64,000 bases of DNA from Tepidamorphaceae bacterium (GCA_028279445.1 JANQNT010000008.1:94622-158621), one strand, 5' to 3'. Counted from the first letter of the stretch, positions 39,573 to 47,979 are shown. Made by a program: numbers and translations. The notes: generated from the sequence alone by a model not told the origin.

Positions 39573-40556
39573 GTGATCAAACTGGGCAAGAAATCGAGGC
39601 CACGCTACGGCCGCTCCAGGCGCAAGCGTTTGCTGGAGTGGCTGACCGTGCCGCTCGCCTCCGCTTTGCTGATGCTGATCAAGCGGCTCGGGCCGGATCG
39701 GGCGAGCAACGCCGGCGGTGCGGTGGCGCGGCGCATCGGGCCGCGATTGCCGGTCAGCAATGTCGCCCGGGCCAACCTGGCATTCGCCTTTCCGGAAAAG
39801 TCGGATGCCGAGCGCGAGGAGATCCTGGAAGGCGTATGGGACAATCTCGGGCGCACGGTCTGCGAGTACCCGCATCTGGACCAGCTCTACGACTTCGAGG
39901 CCGAGTGGTACGATCCGCGCCGTGTCGAGGTGAAGGGTATCCGCAACTTCCAGCAGATGCTGTGGGACGGCAAGCCGGCGGTCGTCTTTACCGCGCATCT
40001 GGCCAATTGGGAGCTGCCGGCGGTCAGTGCCGCGCGCCATGGACTGGAAATGACCATCCTGTTCCGCCCGCCCAGCAACCGCTTCGCCGCAGACTATGTC
40101 ATGAACGTGCGCGCCGGGACGATGGGCCGGCTGCTGTCACGCAGCCGCGGAGCCATCATGCATATCGCCGCGGCGATCGAGAATGGCGACCACCTCGGCC
40201 TGCTGGTCGACCAGAAGTTCTCGCAGGGCCTGTCGGTTCCCTTCTTCGGGCGGCCCACGCCGACCAACACGACAGTGGCGCGGCTGGCGCGGCAGTTCGA
40301 CTGTCCGGTGTTCGGCGCGCGCTGTATCCGGCTGCCGGATAACCGGTTCCGCCTCGAGGTGACCGACCAGATCGAGTTGCCGCGCGGCGCGGACGGGCGC
40401 ATCGACGTGGCAGCGGGGACCGCGGCCGTCAACGACATCATCGAGGGCTGGATCCGGGAATATCCGGAACAGTGGCTGTGGCTTCACAACCGCTGGGGCG
40501 CCAACAAGCGGGACCTCAAGAAGCGCGGCGGCAAGGCATTGCTGGCATCGGGATAG
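39573..40556 (+). CDS. lpxXL: Very-long-chain lipid A acyltransferase LpxXL
   Basis: Transfers the AcpXL-bound very-long-chain acid to lipid A at the inner membrane. The 327-aa LpxL/HtrB-family protein has a basic N-terminus, one membrane helix (LTVPLASALLMLI), the HX4E catalytic motif HLANWE, and QKFSQGLSVPFFGRP and EYPEQWLWLHNRW further on. It uses a GTG start at 39573, immediately after adhXL. It is last in the acpXL cluster; the outer-membrane product gives these bacteria their characteristic secondary acyl chain. Confidence 0.93.
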   Translation: MIKLGKKSRPRYGRSRRKRLLEWLTVPLASALLMLIKRLGPDRASNAGGAVARRIGPRLPVSNVARANLAFAFPEKSDAEREEILEGVWDNLGRTVCEYPHLDQLYDFEAEWYDPRRVEVKGIRNFQQMLWDGKPAVVFTAHLANWELPAVSAARHGLEMTILFRPPSNRFAADYVMNVRAGTMGRLLSRSRGAIMHIAAAIENGDHLGLLVDQKFSQGLSVPFFGRPTPTNTTVARLARQFDCPVFGARCIRLPDNRFRLEVTDQIELPRGADGRIDVAAGTAAVNDIIEGWIREYPEQWLWLHNRWGANKRDLKKRGGKALLASG

Positions 40557-40580
40557 GTCAGATCAACCCAAACACAGAAA

Positions 40581-40643
40581 AGATGATCGATTCTAAAGGG
40601 TTAGAGAAACTTATCTGCGCCGATCCCGGCGCAGGTTGCTCCA
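40581..40643. repeat. CTAG-hairpin repeat, degenerate copy 1
   Basis: CTGCGCCGATCCCGGCGCAG followed by GTTGCTC, preceded by TTAGAGAAACTTAT. It matches the full-length element at 54441-54543 over its right half and degenerates on the left. Confidence 0.7.
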
Positions 40644-40661
40644 GGTGTCGCGGGCCGGCGG

Positions 40662-41021
40662 TCAGGCCGCCAGCATTCTTTCCACCTGGTTGACCAGCTC
40701 GCGCAGATGGAACGGCTTTGACAGCACCTTGGCGTTGCGTGGCGCCTCGGAGTCCGGATTGAGCGCCACCGCGGCAAAGCCGGTGATGAACATCACCTTG
40801 ATCTCCGGATCGAGTTCGCCGGCGCGGCGGGCAAGCTCGATGCCGTCCATCTCGGGCATGACGATGTCCGTCAGCAGCATGGTGAAGGGCTCCTCGCAGA
40901 GCCGCTCGTAGGCCTCGCGGCCGTTGCCGTAGCTGACCACCTCGTAGCCGGCATTGAGCAGCGCCTTCTCCAGGAAGCGGCGCATGGATTCGTCATCTTC
41001 GGCGAGAAGTATCTTGTTCAT
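40662..41021 (-). CDS. cpdR: CpdR response regulator
   Basis: Single-domain receiver that, when unphosphorylated, helps ClpXP degrade cell-cycle proteins including CtrA regulators. The 119-aa protein has LLAEDDESMRRFLEKAL, phospho-acceptor Asp52 in LLTDIVMPEMDGIELARRA, the FITGFAAVALNPDSEAP segment and the KVLSKPFHLRELVNQVERMLAA end, near-diagnostic of CpdR. The ATG at 41021 gives the family N-terminus. It is a lone leftward gene, converging on lpxXL. Its presence fits the CtrA boxes elsewhere in the window. Confidence 0.95.
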   Translation of the reverse strand: MNKILLAEDDESMRRFLEKALLNAGYEVVSYGNGREAYERLCEEPFTMLLTDIVMPEMDGIELARRAGELDPEIKVMFITGFAAVALNPDSEAPRNAKVLSKPFHLRELVNQVERMLAA

Positions 41022-41047
41022 CGGTGAACAGTCGCGGGTGGCTGCTT

Positions 41048-41061
41048 GGGGTCCTGACCCC
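41048..41061. repeat. GGGGTC-GACCCC short palindrome
   Basis: GGGGTCCTGACCCC, 27 nt upstream of the cpdR start. Same family as 28342, 52716 and 63716. Confidence 0.5.
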
Positions 41062-41235
41062 ATTTGATTCGGCTCGGCCCGCAGAGTGAACGCGGTTGCG
41101 CGCCGAATTGCAACGTCGGGCGACCCAGGAGCGGTCCTGCACCCGACGAATTACTGCCATTGGCGTCGATGGACAACAGCCGGCCGGCTTTGGCACATTG
41201 AACCAAAGGACTTAACTCCGAGGAAACGCCCGTCA

Positions 41236-42126
41236 ATGAACGCGCCCGCGCCGGAACTCCAGCCTGCATTCGATGTCTATCGCCCGAAGGGCGGCTGTCG
41301 GGTGCCGTTCGTCTTCAACTCTCCCCATTCCGGCGCCACCTATCCGGCCGGCTTCGTTGCATCGAGCAGGCTGGATATCGACGGGTTGCGGCGCTCGGAG
41401 GATGCCTTCGTCGATGAGCTGTTCGACTGCGCCACGGCACACGGCGCAAGCATGATGCGGGCGCGTTTCCCGCGTGCCTATATCGATGTCAATCGGGAGC
41501 CCTACGAACTCGATCCGCGCATGTTTGACGGGGCGCTGCCGCGTCACGCCAACACGCGCTCGATGCGCGTTGCCGGGGGCCTGGGCACGGTGGCGCGGGT
41601 CGTTGCCGATTCGGAGCCCATCTATCCCGGCCGCATTCCCGTCTGCGAGGCGATTCGCCGCATCGAGCATTACTATCTGCCCTATCACGCCAACCTGCGG
41701 CAGCTCATCGGCGAAACGCAACGCCGCTTCGGCGTCGTGGTGCTGATCGACTGCCATTCGATGCCGTCGCAGAAGATCGCCTGCGATGATCGCGCCAAAC
41801 CGGATTTCGTGCTCGGCGACCGCTATTCGACGAGCTGTGCGCCGGAGCTTGCCGACCGGGTGCAGGAGACGCTGGTGGCGCTCGGCTACACGGTGGGGCG
41901 CAACAAGCCCTATGCCGGCGGCTACATCACCGAGCGGTACGGAAACCCGCCGGCCGCGACCCATGCGTTGCAGATCGAAATCAATCGTGGGTTGTACATG
42001 GACGAGCGGCGTTATCGCCGTACCGGCGGTTTCGCCTGGCTCAAGGCCGATATCGAGCGTCTGGTGGGCACACTGACCGATATGGACCTTGGGGACTTCC
42101 TGCCGCCCGCGATTGCTGCGGAATAG
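41236..42126 (+). CDS. N-formylglutamate amidohydrolase family protein
   Basis: A 296-aa FGase-type hydrolase: VFNSPHSGATYPAGF, FPRAYIDVNREPYELDPRMF, LIDCHSMPS (His/Ser near the metal site) and GGYITERYGNPPAATHALQIEINRGLYM. The family removes formate from N-formylglutamate at the end of some histidine-degradation routes; some members act on other N-formyl amino acids, so the substrate is uncertain. No hut genes are next to it. The start was chosen by the ATG at 41236 with AGGAAACG upstream. Confidence 0.9.
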   Translation: MNAPAPELQPAFDVYRPKGGCRVPFVFNSPHSGATYPAGFVASSRLDIDGLRRSEDAFVDELFDCATAHGASMMRARFPRAYIDVNREPYELDPRMFDGALPRHANTRSMRVAGGLGTVARVVADSEPIYPGRIPVCEAIRRIEHYYLPYHANLRQLIGETQRRFGVVVLIDCHSMPSQKIACDDRAKPDFVLGDRYSTSCAPELADRVQETLVALGYTVGRNKPYAGGYITERYGNPPAATHALQIEINRGLYMDERRYRRTGGFAWLKADIERLVGTLTDMDLGDFLPPAIAAE

Positions 42127-42162
42127 CGTAGAAATTGCGCTTCTCACGGCCGTTCGAGACAT

Positions 42163-42252
42163 AAAAAAGGGCCGTTCGCAAGCGAACGGCCCAAGTCTAG
42201 GGAGGAAACGCCCAAGGAGGGCAGCGCCACCGCGTAAACCGCGATGACGCAA
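42163..42252 (-). ncRNA. Alpha-r8/MmgR-like small RNA
   Basis: About 90 nt, read leftward. 5' stem-loop at 42250-42224 (GCGTCATCGCG, loop, CGCGGTGGCGC; G-U pairs at two sites). Then a single-stranded linker containing UUUCCUCCCU (42208-42199), and a strong Rho-independent terminator: GGGCCGTTCGC/GCGAACGGCCC with six T after it (42192-42163). This architecture and the UUUCCUCCCU motif are those described for the alpha-r8 (MmgR) family of Sinorhizobium and relatives. A sigma70-type promoter lies 7 nt upstream. C/U-rich stretches CUCCUUGG and CCUCCC could pair with ribosome-binding sites. Confidence 0.8.
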
Positions 42253-42258
42253 GTACAT

Positions 42259-42287
42259 ACTATGGTGTTGCACTGCACAAAAGTCAA
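42259..42287 (-). promoter_or_regulatory. Sigma70-type promoter of the sRNA
   Basis: TTGACT (-35), 17-nt spacer, CATAGT (-10), placing the start of transcription at about 42252. Good spacing and a start just before stem-loop 1 support it. Confidence 0.65.
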
Positions 42288-42418
42288 CGCACGGAAAATT
42301 ACAAAAGGCCGCATAACTTGAACGGTTCACGACAAAGTTATGCCGCGAATAGCCCGGATTCAGCGCAAGAATCGGGCATTTGATACTTTTCGCGGCACTG
42401 CGATGCCGCAATGCAGCA

Positions 42419-43699
42419 TCAGCGTCGCCCGAGGTCCGAATCCGGCGCTTTGCAATAGGCCAAAAGTGCTAGTGCGATGCATGCGGCGATGAACAGGAAC
42501 ACCGCCTGATATGCGGCAATTGGGCGCGGATCGGCTGTTCCGGAGACCGCGCCGACCAGAAATCCGGTGGCTGCCTGCTGCAGGAAGACACCACCGATGG
42601 TTGCCATGTTGAGGAAGGTGATGCCGCGGCCCACCAGGTGCTGCGGAAACAGCAGCCGTCCGTGGGCGGTCAGGACAGGGGTATAGGCGCAGATGAAGCC
42701 GAAGAAGGCGAAGCTGGGAATCAGCGCCCAGGTGGGCATCGCGCCGACGGCGGCGAAACCGATCAGGGTCGCCATGGTCGCCAGCGCGCCGACGGTCACG
42801 GGGATTTTCGATCCGCCGAACAGGCGGTCGGTCGGCCCCCAGGCCAGTGCACCGATGATCTGACCGATCGCCATGGCCAGCAATGTGTCGCCGCGTGCGG
42901 CGAGGTCGTAGCCGTAGATGTCGCTGAGATAGGGACCGGCCCACAGACCGATCATGGTGGCGAATGTCGAGTAGCAGGCCAGTTGCATGGCGAAAAGGCG
43001 GAAGACGCCCGGTGTGCGCCAGACCTCGAGCAGACCCGAGATGGTTGCCGACAGGCTTTGCGGTGGGCCGCTGCGTGGCGCGGCGCCGGGCGGGTCGTCG
43101 CGCACGATGAGCGCGACAATCAGGCCGGCCAGCACCGTGATGCCTGCGACGGAGAGGAAACTCGCCCGCCAGCCGATCGCCTCGGCGCTGGCGGCAAGCG
43201 GCGCGGTCGCAAACAACGTGCCGAGGCTGCCCAGGCCAAGCTGCATGCTGGTCAGGGTCGAGAAGCGCGATGGCGAGAACCAGCGCGCATAGATGGTCAG
43301 CGGGGCGACGAAAAAGCTCGAGCAGCCAAGCCCCATCAAGGCGCGGCCCAGGATCAGCAGGGCGGTGTTTTCGGCCTCGGCGAAGACGACGCAACCAAGT
43401 GCGGCCAGGGCAACCGATCCAAGCATGGCCGCCCGCGGCCCGTAGCGATCGATGATCACGCCGAGCGGGATCTGGGCTGCCGCGAAGGTCATGAAAAAGG
43501 CGCTCGACAGCAATCCGAGCGCCTCGGCGCTCAGGCCAAGTTCGCGCTCCAGATCCGGCGCGATGACACCGACGGAGTTGCGCAGGAACTGGCTGATCAG
43601 ATAGACCGCCGTCACCGATGCAATCAGCGCCGCGACCGCGGTCATGCCGGGCCGTACCGTGTCGGGTTGTGGAATCTTGCCGGACCCCGCTTCGGTCAT
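42419..43699 (-). CDS. Major facilitator superfamily transporter
   Basis: A 426-aa 12-helix permease. The N-terminal half has RNSVGVIAPDLERELGLSAEALGLLSSAFF, then GVIIDRYGPRAAMLGS, the MFS signature loop between helices 2 and 3. RALMGLGCSSFFVAP follows. The substrate cannot be told from the sequence. The annotated ATG at 43699 abuts the repeat at 43700, so its leader is the repeat itself; the next in-frame ATG (43645, MTAVAALIAS) sits just before the first helix and could be used instead. The terminator at 42163 could also end its transcript. Confidence 0.88.
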   Translation of the reverse strand: MTEAGSGKIPQPDTVRPGMTAVAALIASVTAVYLISQFLRNSVGVIAPDLERELGLSAEALGLLSSAFFMTFAAAQIPLGVIIDRYGPRAAMLGSVALAALGCVVFAEAENTALLILGRALMGLGCSSFFVAPLTIYARWFSPSRFSTLTSMQLGLGSLGTLFATAPLAASAEAIGWRASFLSVAGITVLAGLIVALIVRDDPPGAAPRSGPPQSLSATISGLLEVWRTPGVFRLFAMQLACYSTFATMIGLWAGPYLSDIYGYDLAARGDTLLAMAIGQIIGALAWGPTDRLFGGSKIPVTVGALATMATLIGFAAVGAMPTWALIPSFAFFGFICAYTPVLTAHGRLLFPQHLVGRGITFLNMATIGGVFLQQAATGFLVGAVSGTADPRPIAAYQAVFLFIAACIALALLAYCKAPDSDLGRR

Positions 43700-43807
43700 C
43701 TAGAGCATGTTCCCGGGAAGTGTGGGCGGTTTTCGGATAAGAACATGATTAAAATCAAATAGATAAAGCATCTTTGGCGAATCGGTGTTCACTGGAGATG
43801 CTCTATA
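43700..43807. repeat. RIME-like palindromic element upstream of the MFS gene
   Basis: It opens TAGAGCAT (43701) and closes ATGCTCTA (43797-43804). Inside are CATGTTC (43706) / GAACATG (43741) arms and GTGGGCGGTTTTCGG. This is the look of the short mosaic intergenic repeats of rhizobia. It begins one base upstream of the MFS start codon. Confidence 0.7.
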
Positions 43808-43951
43808 CCCCTTCCGCGCCCGCTCCAACGACGTTCGGGCGCCGCGGGACGTGTTATTGCCGGGTCACAGTGCCATGATGCGTGGCGGCTTGGTATGCAC
43901 ATCGTGCATGGCATGCCGCCACCGCCCGCCTGCGTTCCCTGCCTGAGAGAG

Positions 43952-44785
43952 ATGATGGCCGACCGCTTCGATCCCGAGGATATCGCAACCCTGCTGCATG
44001 CGTTGGCCGATGCCTCCGCCGAGGCGGCGCTCGAGCACTTTCGCACCCGCATTGATGTGGCCGACAAGGCCGGTGCGGAGGACGGTTTCGACCCGGTCAC
44101 CGAGGCGGACCGCAACGCCGAAGCGGCGATCCGCGCGCTGATCGCGCAAGCGCGGCCCGATGACACGGTGCTCGGCGAGGAAATGGCCGACACCGAGGGC
44201 AGCAGCGGATTCCGCTGGGTGATCGATCCCATCGACGGGACGCGGGCCTACATCTCCGGCCTGCCCACCTGGGGCACCATCATCGGTCTGGAACGCGACG
44301 GCGAGGCGATCGCGGGGATGTTCAATCAGCCGTTCACCCGAGAGCGCTACTGGGCAAGTGGCGGGCGTGCCTGGCATATGTTGGGCAATGGCGATCCGCA
44401 GGCGATCCGCACCAGCCCGGTGACCGCGCTTGCCGATGCGACCCTGATGACCACCAGCCCGCGCATGTTCGGCGCCGATGATGCGGCGCGATACGACCGC
44501 GTCGAGATGGCGGCGCGCCTGGCGCGCTACGGCTGCGACGGCTATGCCTACTGCATGCTGGCGGCAGGGCACATAGACCTGATCGCCGAGGCCGACCTGA
44601 TGCCCTACGACATTTGCGGAATTGTGCCGATCATCGAGGCGGCCGGCGGGGTGATCACCGATTGGGAGGGCGGTCCGGCCCATGGCGGCGGGCGTGCCTT
44701 GGCCGCCGCCACGGCGGAATTGCATGCCGCGGCGCTGGCGATGCTTGAGCGCGGCCGTCCGCCTACTCCCCCGTACCCGGGATGA
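43952..44785 (+). CDS. hisN: Inositol-monophosphatase-family phosphatase, probably histidinol-phosphatase HisN
   Basis: A 277-aa Mg-dependent phosphatase with FDPVTEADRNAE, LGEEMADTEG, WVIDPIDGTRAYISGLP and YDICGIVPIIEAAGGVITDW, the full IMPase metal-site set. The RAYISG and GLPTWGTIIGLERDG segments match the HisN branch that supplies histidinol phosphatase in alphaproteobacteria lacking bifunctional HisB, as here (hisB at 5025 is monofunctional). An inositol or 3'-phosphoadenosine phosphatase role is not ruled out. The first of two adjacent ATGs follows GAGAGA. It overlaps the next gene by 23 nt, tail to tail. Confidence 0.85.
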   Translation: MMADRFDPEDIATLLHALADASAEAALEHFRTRIDVADKAGAEDGFDPVTEADRNAEAAIRALIAQARPDDTVLGEEMADTEGSSGFRWVIDPIDGTRAYISGLPTWGTIIGLERDGEAIAGMFNQPFTRERYWASGGRAWHMLGNGDPQAIRTSPVTALADATLMTTSPRMFGADDAARYDRVEMAARLARYGCDGYAYCMLAAGHIDLIAEADLMPYDICGIVPIIEAAGGVITDWEGGPAHGGGRALAAATAELHAAALAMLERGRPPTPPYPG

Positions 44786-45734
44786 AGCTGTCGAAGGCAG
44801 CCCAGAAGCGATCGCGGATGCGATCCTGCTCCATCAGGATTTCGTGCCGGGCGCCGTCGAGCACGATGCTGTTGCCGATGCGCATGCGCTTTCCCAGCAC
44901 CTCGATGGCCGGTGTGGACACGATCTTGTCCATGCCCGCGGCGACGTTGAGCACCGGTATCTTCAACTCCTTGTGAAACGCCTCGCTGCCGACGCCGGCA
45001 ATCGCGTCCGCGGTCGCCGCCAGCCAGCCGAAGGTCGGCGCTCCAAGGCGCAGATCGGGGTTGGCCGCGGTCAGGTCGAGCATGCGCGCGTAGCGCGCCG
45101 CGTCGCTGGTCAGAAGGTTGCCGGGGAAGCCCGCCTCGCGGTCGTATTTGCCCGACGGCACCTTGAGGCGGCCAAGCCCGATCCCGCGCATGATCCGCCC
45201 CAGGGCGATCGCCAGCTTCCACGGCGTGCCGTCCTCGACGAAGCCGACCAGCGGTGCGGCGCACATGATGCGCTCAAACCACGTGCCGCGGATGACCGCG
45301 TTGCGTAGCAGGATCAGGCCGCCCATGGAGTGGGCGAGCGCGAAATAGGGCGGCGGACAGTCCGGCAGCACGAATTCGCGCATGAAGGTGGCGAGATCGG
45401 CGTCGTAGTCGGCGTAGCGGCGAACATGGCCGGCGTTGCGGTTGGAGGCGATCCGGTCGGAGCCGCCCTGTCCGCGCCAGTCGAGCGTGGCGACGTAGAA
45501 ACCGCGCTCGCGCAGGTCGTTGACGGTCTCGAAGTACTTCTCGATGAACTCGGCACGGCCCTGGAACACGCACACGGTGCCGTGCGAGGTGCGTTCCGCC
45601 GGCCAGTAGGCCGCGCGCAGGCCCACGCCGTCGGGTGCCTCGATGCGGGCGGTCTGGGCGCCGTCGGGTATGGGGTTGCCGGCGACCTCGGTCAGCGCAG
45701 GCGCGGGCGGCTCGGTGTCCGCTGCTGCATCCAT
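44763..45734 (-). CDS. Alpha/beta hydrolase, lysophospholipase-like
   Basis: A 323-aa serine hydrolase of the Hydrolase_4/PldB type. GTVCVFQGRAEFIEKYFETV and ATLDWRGQGGSDR lead to the nucleophile elbow LAHSMGGLI. The acid is likely Asp in VAAGMDKIVS and the His is in GARHEILME. No signal peptide is visible, so it would act in the cytosol or at the inner face. Substrate (lysophospholipid or monoglyceride) is inferred from the family. Confidence 0.88.
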   Translation of the reverse strand: MDAAADTEPPAPALTEVAGNPIPDGAQTARIEAPDGVGLRAAYWPAERTSHGTVCVFQGRAEFIEKYFETVNDLRERGFYVATLDWRGQGGSDRIASNRNAGHVRRYADYDADLATFMREFVLPDCPPPYFALAHSMGGLILLRNAVIRGTWFERIMCAAPLVGFVEDGTPWKLAIALGRIMRGIGLGRLKVPSGKYDREAGFPGNLLTSDAARYARMLDLTAANPDLRLGAPTFGWLAATADAIAGVGSEAFHKELKIPVLNVAAGMDKIVSTPAIEVLGKRMRIGNSIVLDGARHEILMEQDRIRDRFWAAFDSFIPGTGE

Positions 45735-46090
45735 GGGGCAAGGCTCCTGAGATCGTCCTCAGCAGGCGGTATCACAGCCGTGGCGATGTGCTCAACGGTG
45801 TGCGTGGAGATGATGGGGCGAAAGTGCCAGGGATGGGTGCCGGCGGCGGCGCGCGGGGGGGACCGACCGCCGCCGGCGTACCGGACACCCCGGGGGCATT
45901 CGGGTGTCCGGATCGGTTGACCTGCGGTGCCGGTGTTACGGGAGATGACATGACGGCCCCGCGTCGATCATGCCGGCAGATTTGGCATGCGGCGGCTGAA
46001 CCAACTCCCAATCGGCCGTTCATCTCCCGTTCATCTGGCAGCAATGGGTCGACGACCCCAAGCCGACGACCCGGGCCGATTGTGCCGGCT
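45735..46090. other. Intergenic region upstream of the hsp20 promoter
   Basis: No credible gene. It holds a perfect 10-bp inverted repeat, CCGGACACCC (45881-45890) and GGGTGTCCGG (45902-45911), and a G/C-rich run of CGG repeats just before it. ORFs here have no codon-like composition. Confidence 0.55.
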
Positions 46091-46122
46091 CTTGAATCCG
46101 GTTTGGCGCTTTCCCACATCTA
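46091..46122 (+). promoter_or_regulatory. RpoH (sigma32) heat-shock promoter of hsp20
   Basis: CTTGAA (46091-46096), 16-nt spacer, CCCACATCTA (46113-46122), close to the sigma32 consensus CTTGAA / CCCCATNT. Transcription would start near 46130, leaving a 5' UTR of about 95 nt. Confidence 0.75.
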
Positions 46123-46129
46123 GCTCGCC

Positions 46130-46224
46130 GCGTCGGCCGGTTCGGAGGCGCGGTGTGATGAGGCTGGCGCGGCCATTTGGGCCGGCTGGCAGACAGGCAT
46201 GTTGCTTCAACTGGAGGATGTGCG
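46130..46224 (+). promoter_or_regulatory. ROSE-type RNA thermometer in the hsp20 leader
   Basis: In the leader, UUGCUUC (46202-46208) can pair with the ribosome-binding segment GGAGGAU (46213-46219) across an AACU loop, leaving a G opposite G and a U opposite U. Non-canonical pairs next to the Shine-Dalgarno, with a conserved UUGCU, define the 3' hairpin of ROSE elements, which melt on heating. Further 5' G/C-rich stem-loops are possible. Confidence 0.7.
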
Positions 46225-46716
46225 ATGCGACATATCGATCTTTCGCCGCTTTACCGTTCGACCGTCGGTTTCGACCGGATGTTCTCGCTGCTCGACTCGA
46301 TGACGGGCGCGGACAACGTCGGTAACGGCTATCCCCCCTACAACATCGAACGCACCGGCGAGAACGCCTACCGCATCACCATGGCGGTGGCCGGTTTCGC
46401 CGAGAGCGATCTCGACATCCAGATCAAGGAAAGCATCTTGCGGGTGCGCGGCGAGAAGGCTGCGCCGGCCGGCGAAGAGCAGGCCGAGATGCTGTATCGC
46501 GGCATCGCGGAGCGCGGCTTCGAGCGCCGTTTCCAGATCGCTGATCACGTTGAGGTCGAAGGCGCAAGCCTCGCCAACGGATTGCTGCATATCGATCTGG
46601 TGCGCGAAATCCCCGAGGCGATGAAGCCGCGCTCGATCAAGATCGGCACCGGCGGCGACGCCGAGGTGCAGACCATCGAGCACAGCAAGAACGACGGCGC
46701 CAAGTCCAAGAAGTAG
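46225..46716 (+). CDS. Hsp20/IbpA small heat-shock protein
   Basis: A 163-aa holdase. The alpha-crystallin domain runs from about residues 35 to 130 (YNIERTGENAYRITMAVAGFAESDLDI; RGIAERGFERRFQIADHVEVEGASL; GLLHIDLVREIPEAMKPRSI, which ends the domain). The N-terminus (LSPLYRSTVGFDRMFSLLDSM) is as in E. coli IbpA. The ATG at 46225 follows the Shine-Dalgarno GGAGG in the thermometer hairpin. Confidence 0.96.
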   Translation: MRHIDLSPLYRSTVGFDRMFSLLDSMTGADNVGNGYPPYNIERTGENAYRITMAVAGFAESDLDIQIKESILRVRGEKAAPAGEEQAEMLYRGIAERGFERRFQIADHVEVEGASLANGLLHIDLVREIPEAMKPRSIKIGTGGDAEVQTIEHSKNDGAKSKK

Positions 46717-46741
46717 GCGCGGTCAGGCTCTGGCGATGGGT

Positions 46742-46784
46742 TAGATCATCTTTTCTGCGCCGGTCCCGGCGCAGGTTGCTCTAG
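46742..46784. repeat. CTAG-hairpin repeat, internally deleted copy 2
   Basis: TAGATCATC followed at once by TTTTCTGCGCCGGTCCCGGC and GCAGGTTGCTCTAG. It has both ends of the element at 54441-54543 but lacks the central stem. It sits 25 nt after the hsp20 stop. Confidence 0.8.
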
Positions 46785-46810
46785 CGCCTCGATATCCATG
46801 ATTGTCTCGA

Positions 46811-46839
46811 ACCCCCGGCACTCCGGTGTCGGGGGTTTT
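46811..46839 (+). terminator. Rho-independent terminator after hsp20
   Basis: ACCCCCGGCAC, loop, GGTGTCGGGGG, then TTTT. It lies 95 nt after hsp20 and just before the stop of the convergent aldolase gene. Confidence 0.75.
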
Positions 46840-46843
46840 CCTG

Positions 46844-47902
46844 TCAGGTGGCGGCGCGGACCCGGTCCAGGAGCGCATCGACGTCGCCTTCGCGTGTCTG
46901 GAACGAGGTGACGAAGCGGGCGAAGACTTGTCCCTGCGTCGGCATCGGATCGAGCCCGATGGCGTGTGGCGACCAGGGGTAATAGACCGCCCCGGCGGCG
47001 CGTAGCGTGGCGTCGAGTTCGACCGGCAGCAGGGCAAATACCTCATTTGCTTGCGTTTCGAAGGGCACCTGGATGCCGGCCGCCAGAAGTCCCTCAGCCA
47101 GCCGCGTGGCCATGGCATTGGCATGGGCGGCCAGGTCGCGCCAGTGGTCCTTCTCCAGAAAGCCCTGCCACTGCGCGGCGAGAAAGCGGTGCTTGGAGAT
47201 CAGTTGCCCGGCGCGTTTGCGCCGATAGATGAGTTCCTCGGCGATACCTGTGTCGAATGCGATCACCGCCTCGGCGGCAAGCGCGCCGGCCTTGGTGGCG
47301 CCGAAGCACAGCATGTCGACACCGGCCCGCCAGGTGATCTCCGCCGGCGTGCAGCCAAGATGCACCAGGGCGTTGGCGAAGCGCGCGCCGTCCATATGCA
47401 CGCCCAAACCGGTGTCGCGGGCCAGCGTGGCCAGGGCTGCAACCTCATCGGGCGTATAGACCGTTCCGACCTCGCTCGCCTGGGTCAGGCTGAGCGCCTG
47501 CGGGCGAACATGGTGGGGCATCTGATGGCCGGTGCGCTCAAGCGTCTCGGCGACCGTCTGGGGCGCGAGCTTGCCGCCATGCCCTTCGAGCCCGATCAGC
47601 TTGGCGCCACCGGAAAACAGCTCAGGCGCGCCGCACTCGTCCACCATGATGTGGGCTTCCGCGTGGCAGATAACCGCGCCCCAGGGTTTGACTATGCAGG
47701 CAAGCGCCAGCGCGTTCGCCGCAGTCCCGGTCGTCACCAGCGCGACGGTCACCTCGCGTTCGAAGAAATCGGCAAGCCGCGCCTCGATCTCGCGGGTCAG
47801 CGCATCGTTGCCGTAGCCGCCGGCATAGCCGGTATTGGTGGCGGCGATCGCGGCGAGGATCGGCGCCGAGATGCCTGCGGTGTTGTCGCTGCCGAAAAAC
47901 AT
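46844..47902 (-). CDS. ltaE: Low-specificity L-threonine aldolase
   Basis: PLP enzyme that splits L-threonine or allo-threonine to glycine and acetaldehyde. The 352-aa protein has MFFGSDNTAGISAPILAAI at the start, GTAANALALACIVKPWGA, HMDGARFANALVHLG and the PLP lysine in CFGATKAGALAAEA. Family length is normal. Stereospecificity cannot be told. Confidence 0.93.
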   Translation of the reverse strand: MFFGSDNTAGISAPILAAIAATNTGYAGGYGNDALTREIEARLADFFEREVTVALVTTGTAANALALACIVKPWGAVICHAEAHIMVDECGAPELFSGGAKLIGLEGHGGKLAPQTVAETLERTGHQMPHHVRPQALSLTQASEVGTVYTPDEVAALATLARDTGLGVHMDGARFANALVHLGCTPAEITWRAGVDMLCFGATKAGALAAEAVIAFDTGIAEELIYRRKRAGQLISKHRFLAAQWQGFLEKDHWRDLAAHANAMATRLAEGLLAAGIQVPFETQANEVFALLPVELDATLRAAGAVYYPWSPHAIGLDPMPTQGQVFARFVTSFQTREGDVDALLDRVRAAT

Positions 47903-47979
47903 CAGGCTGTATCCAGGATGGATTCGCCGTTGCGTGTAGACATGATCGGGTTCTGATCCCAGGCCGGCAAGAAACGCGT

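Noticed and set aside
45772..46119. 115-codon leftward ORF between the hydrolase and hsp20
   Set aside because: It overlaps the heat-shock promoter, is Pro/Arg-rich and has no ribosome site.
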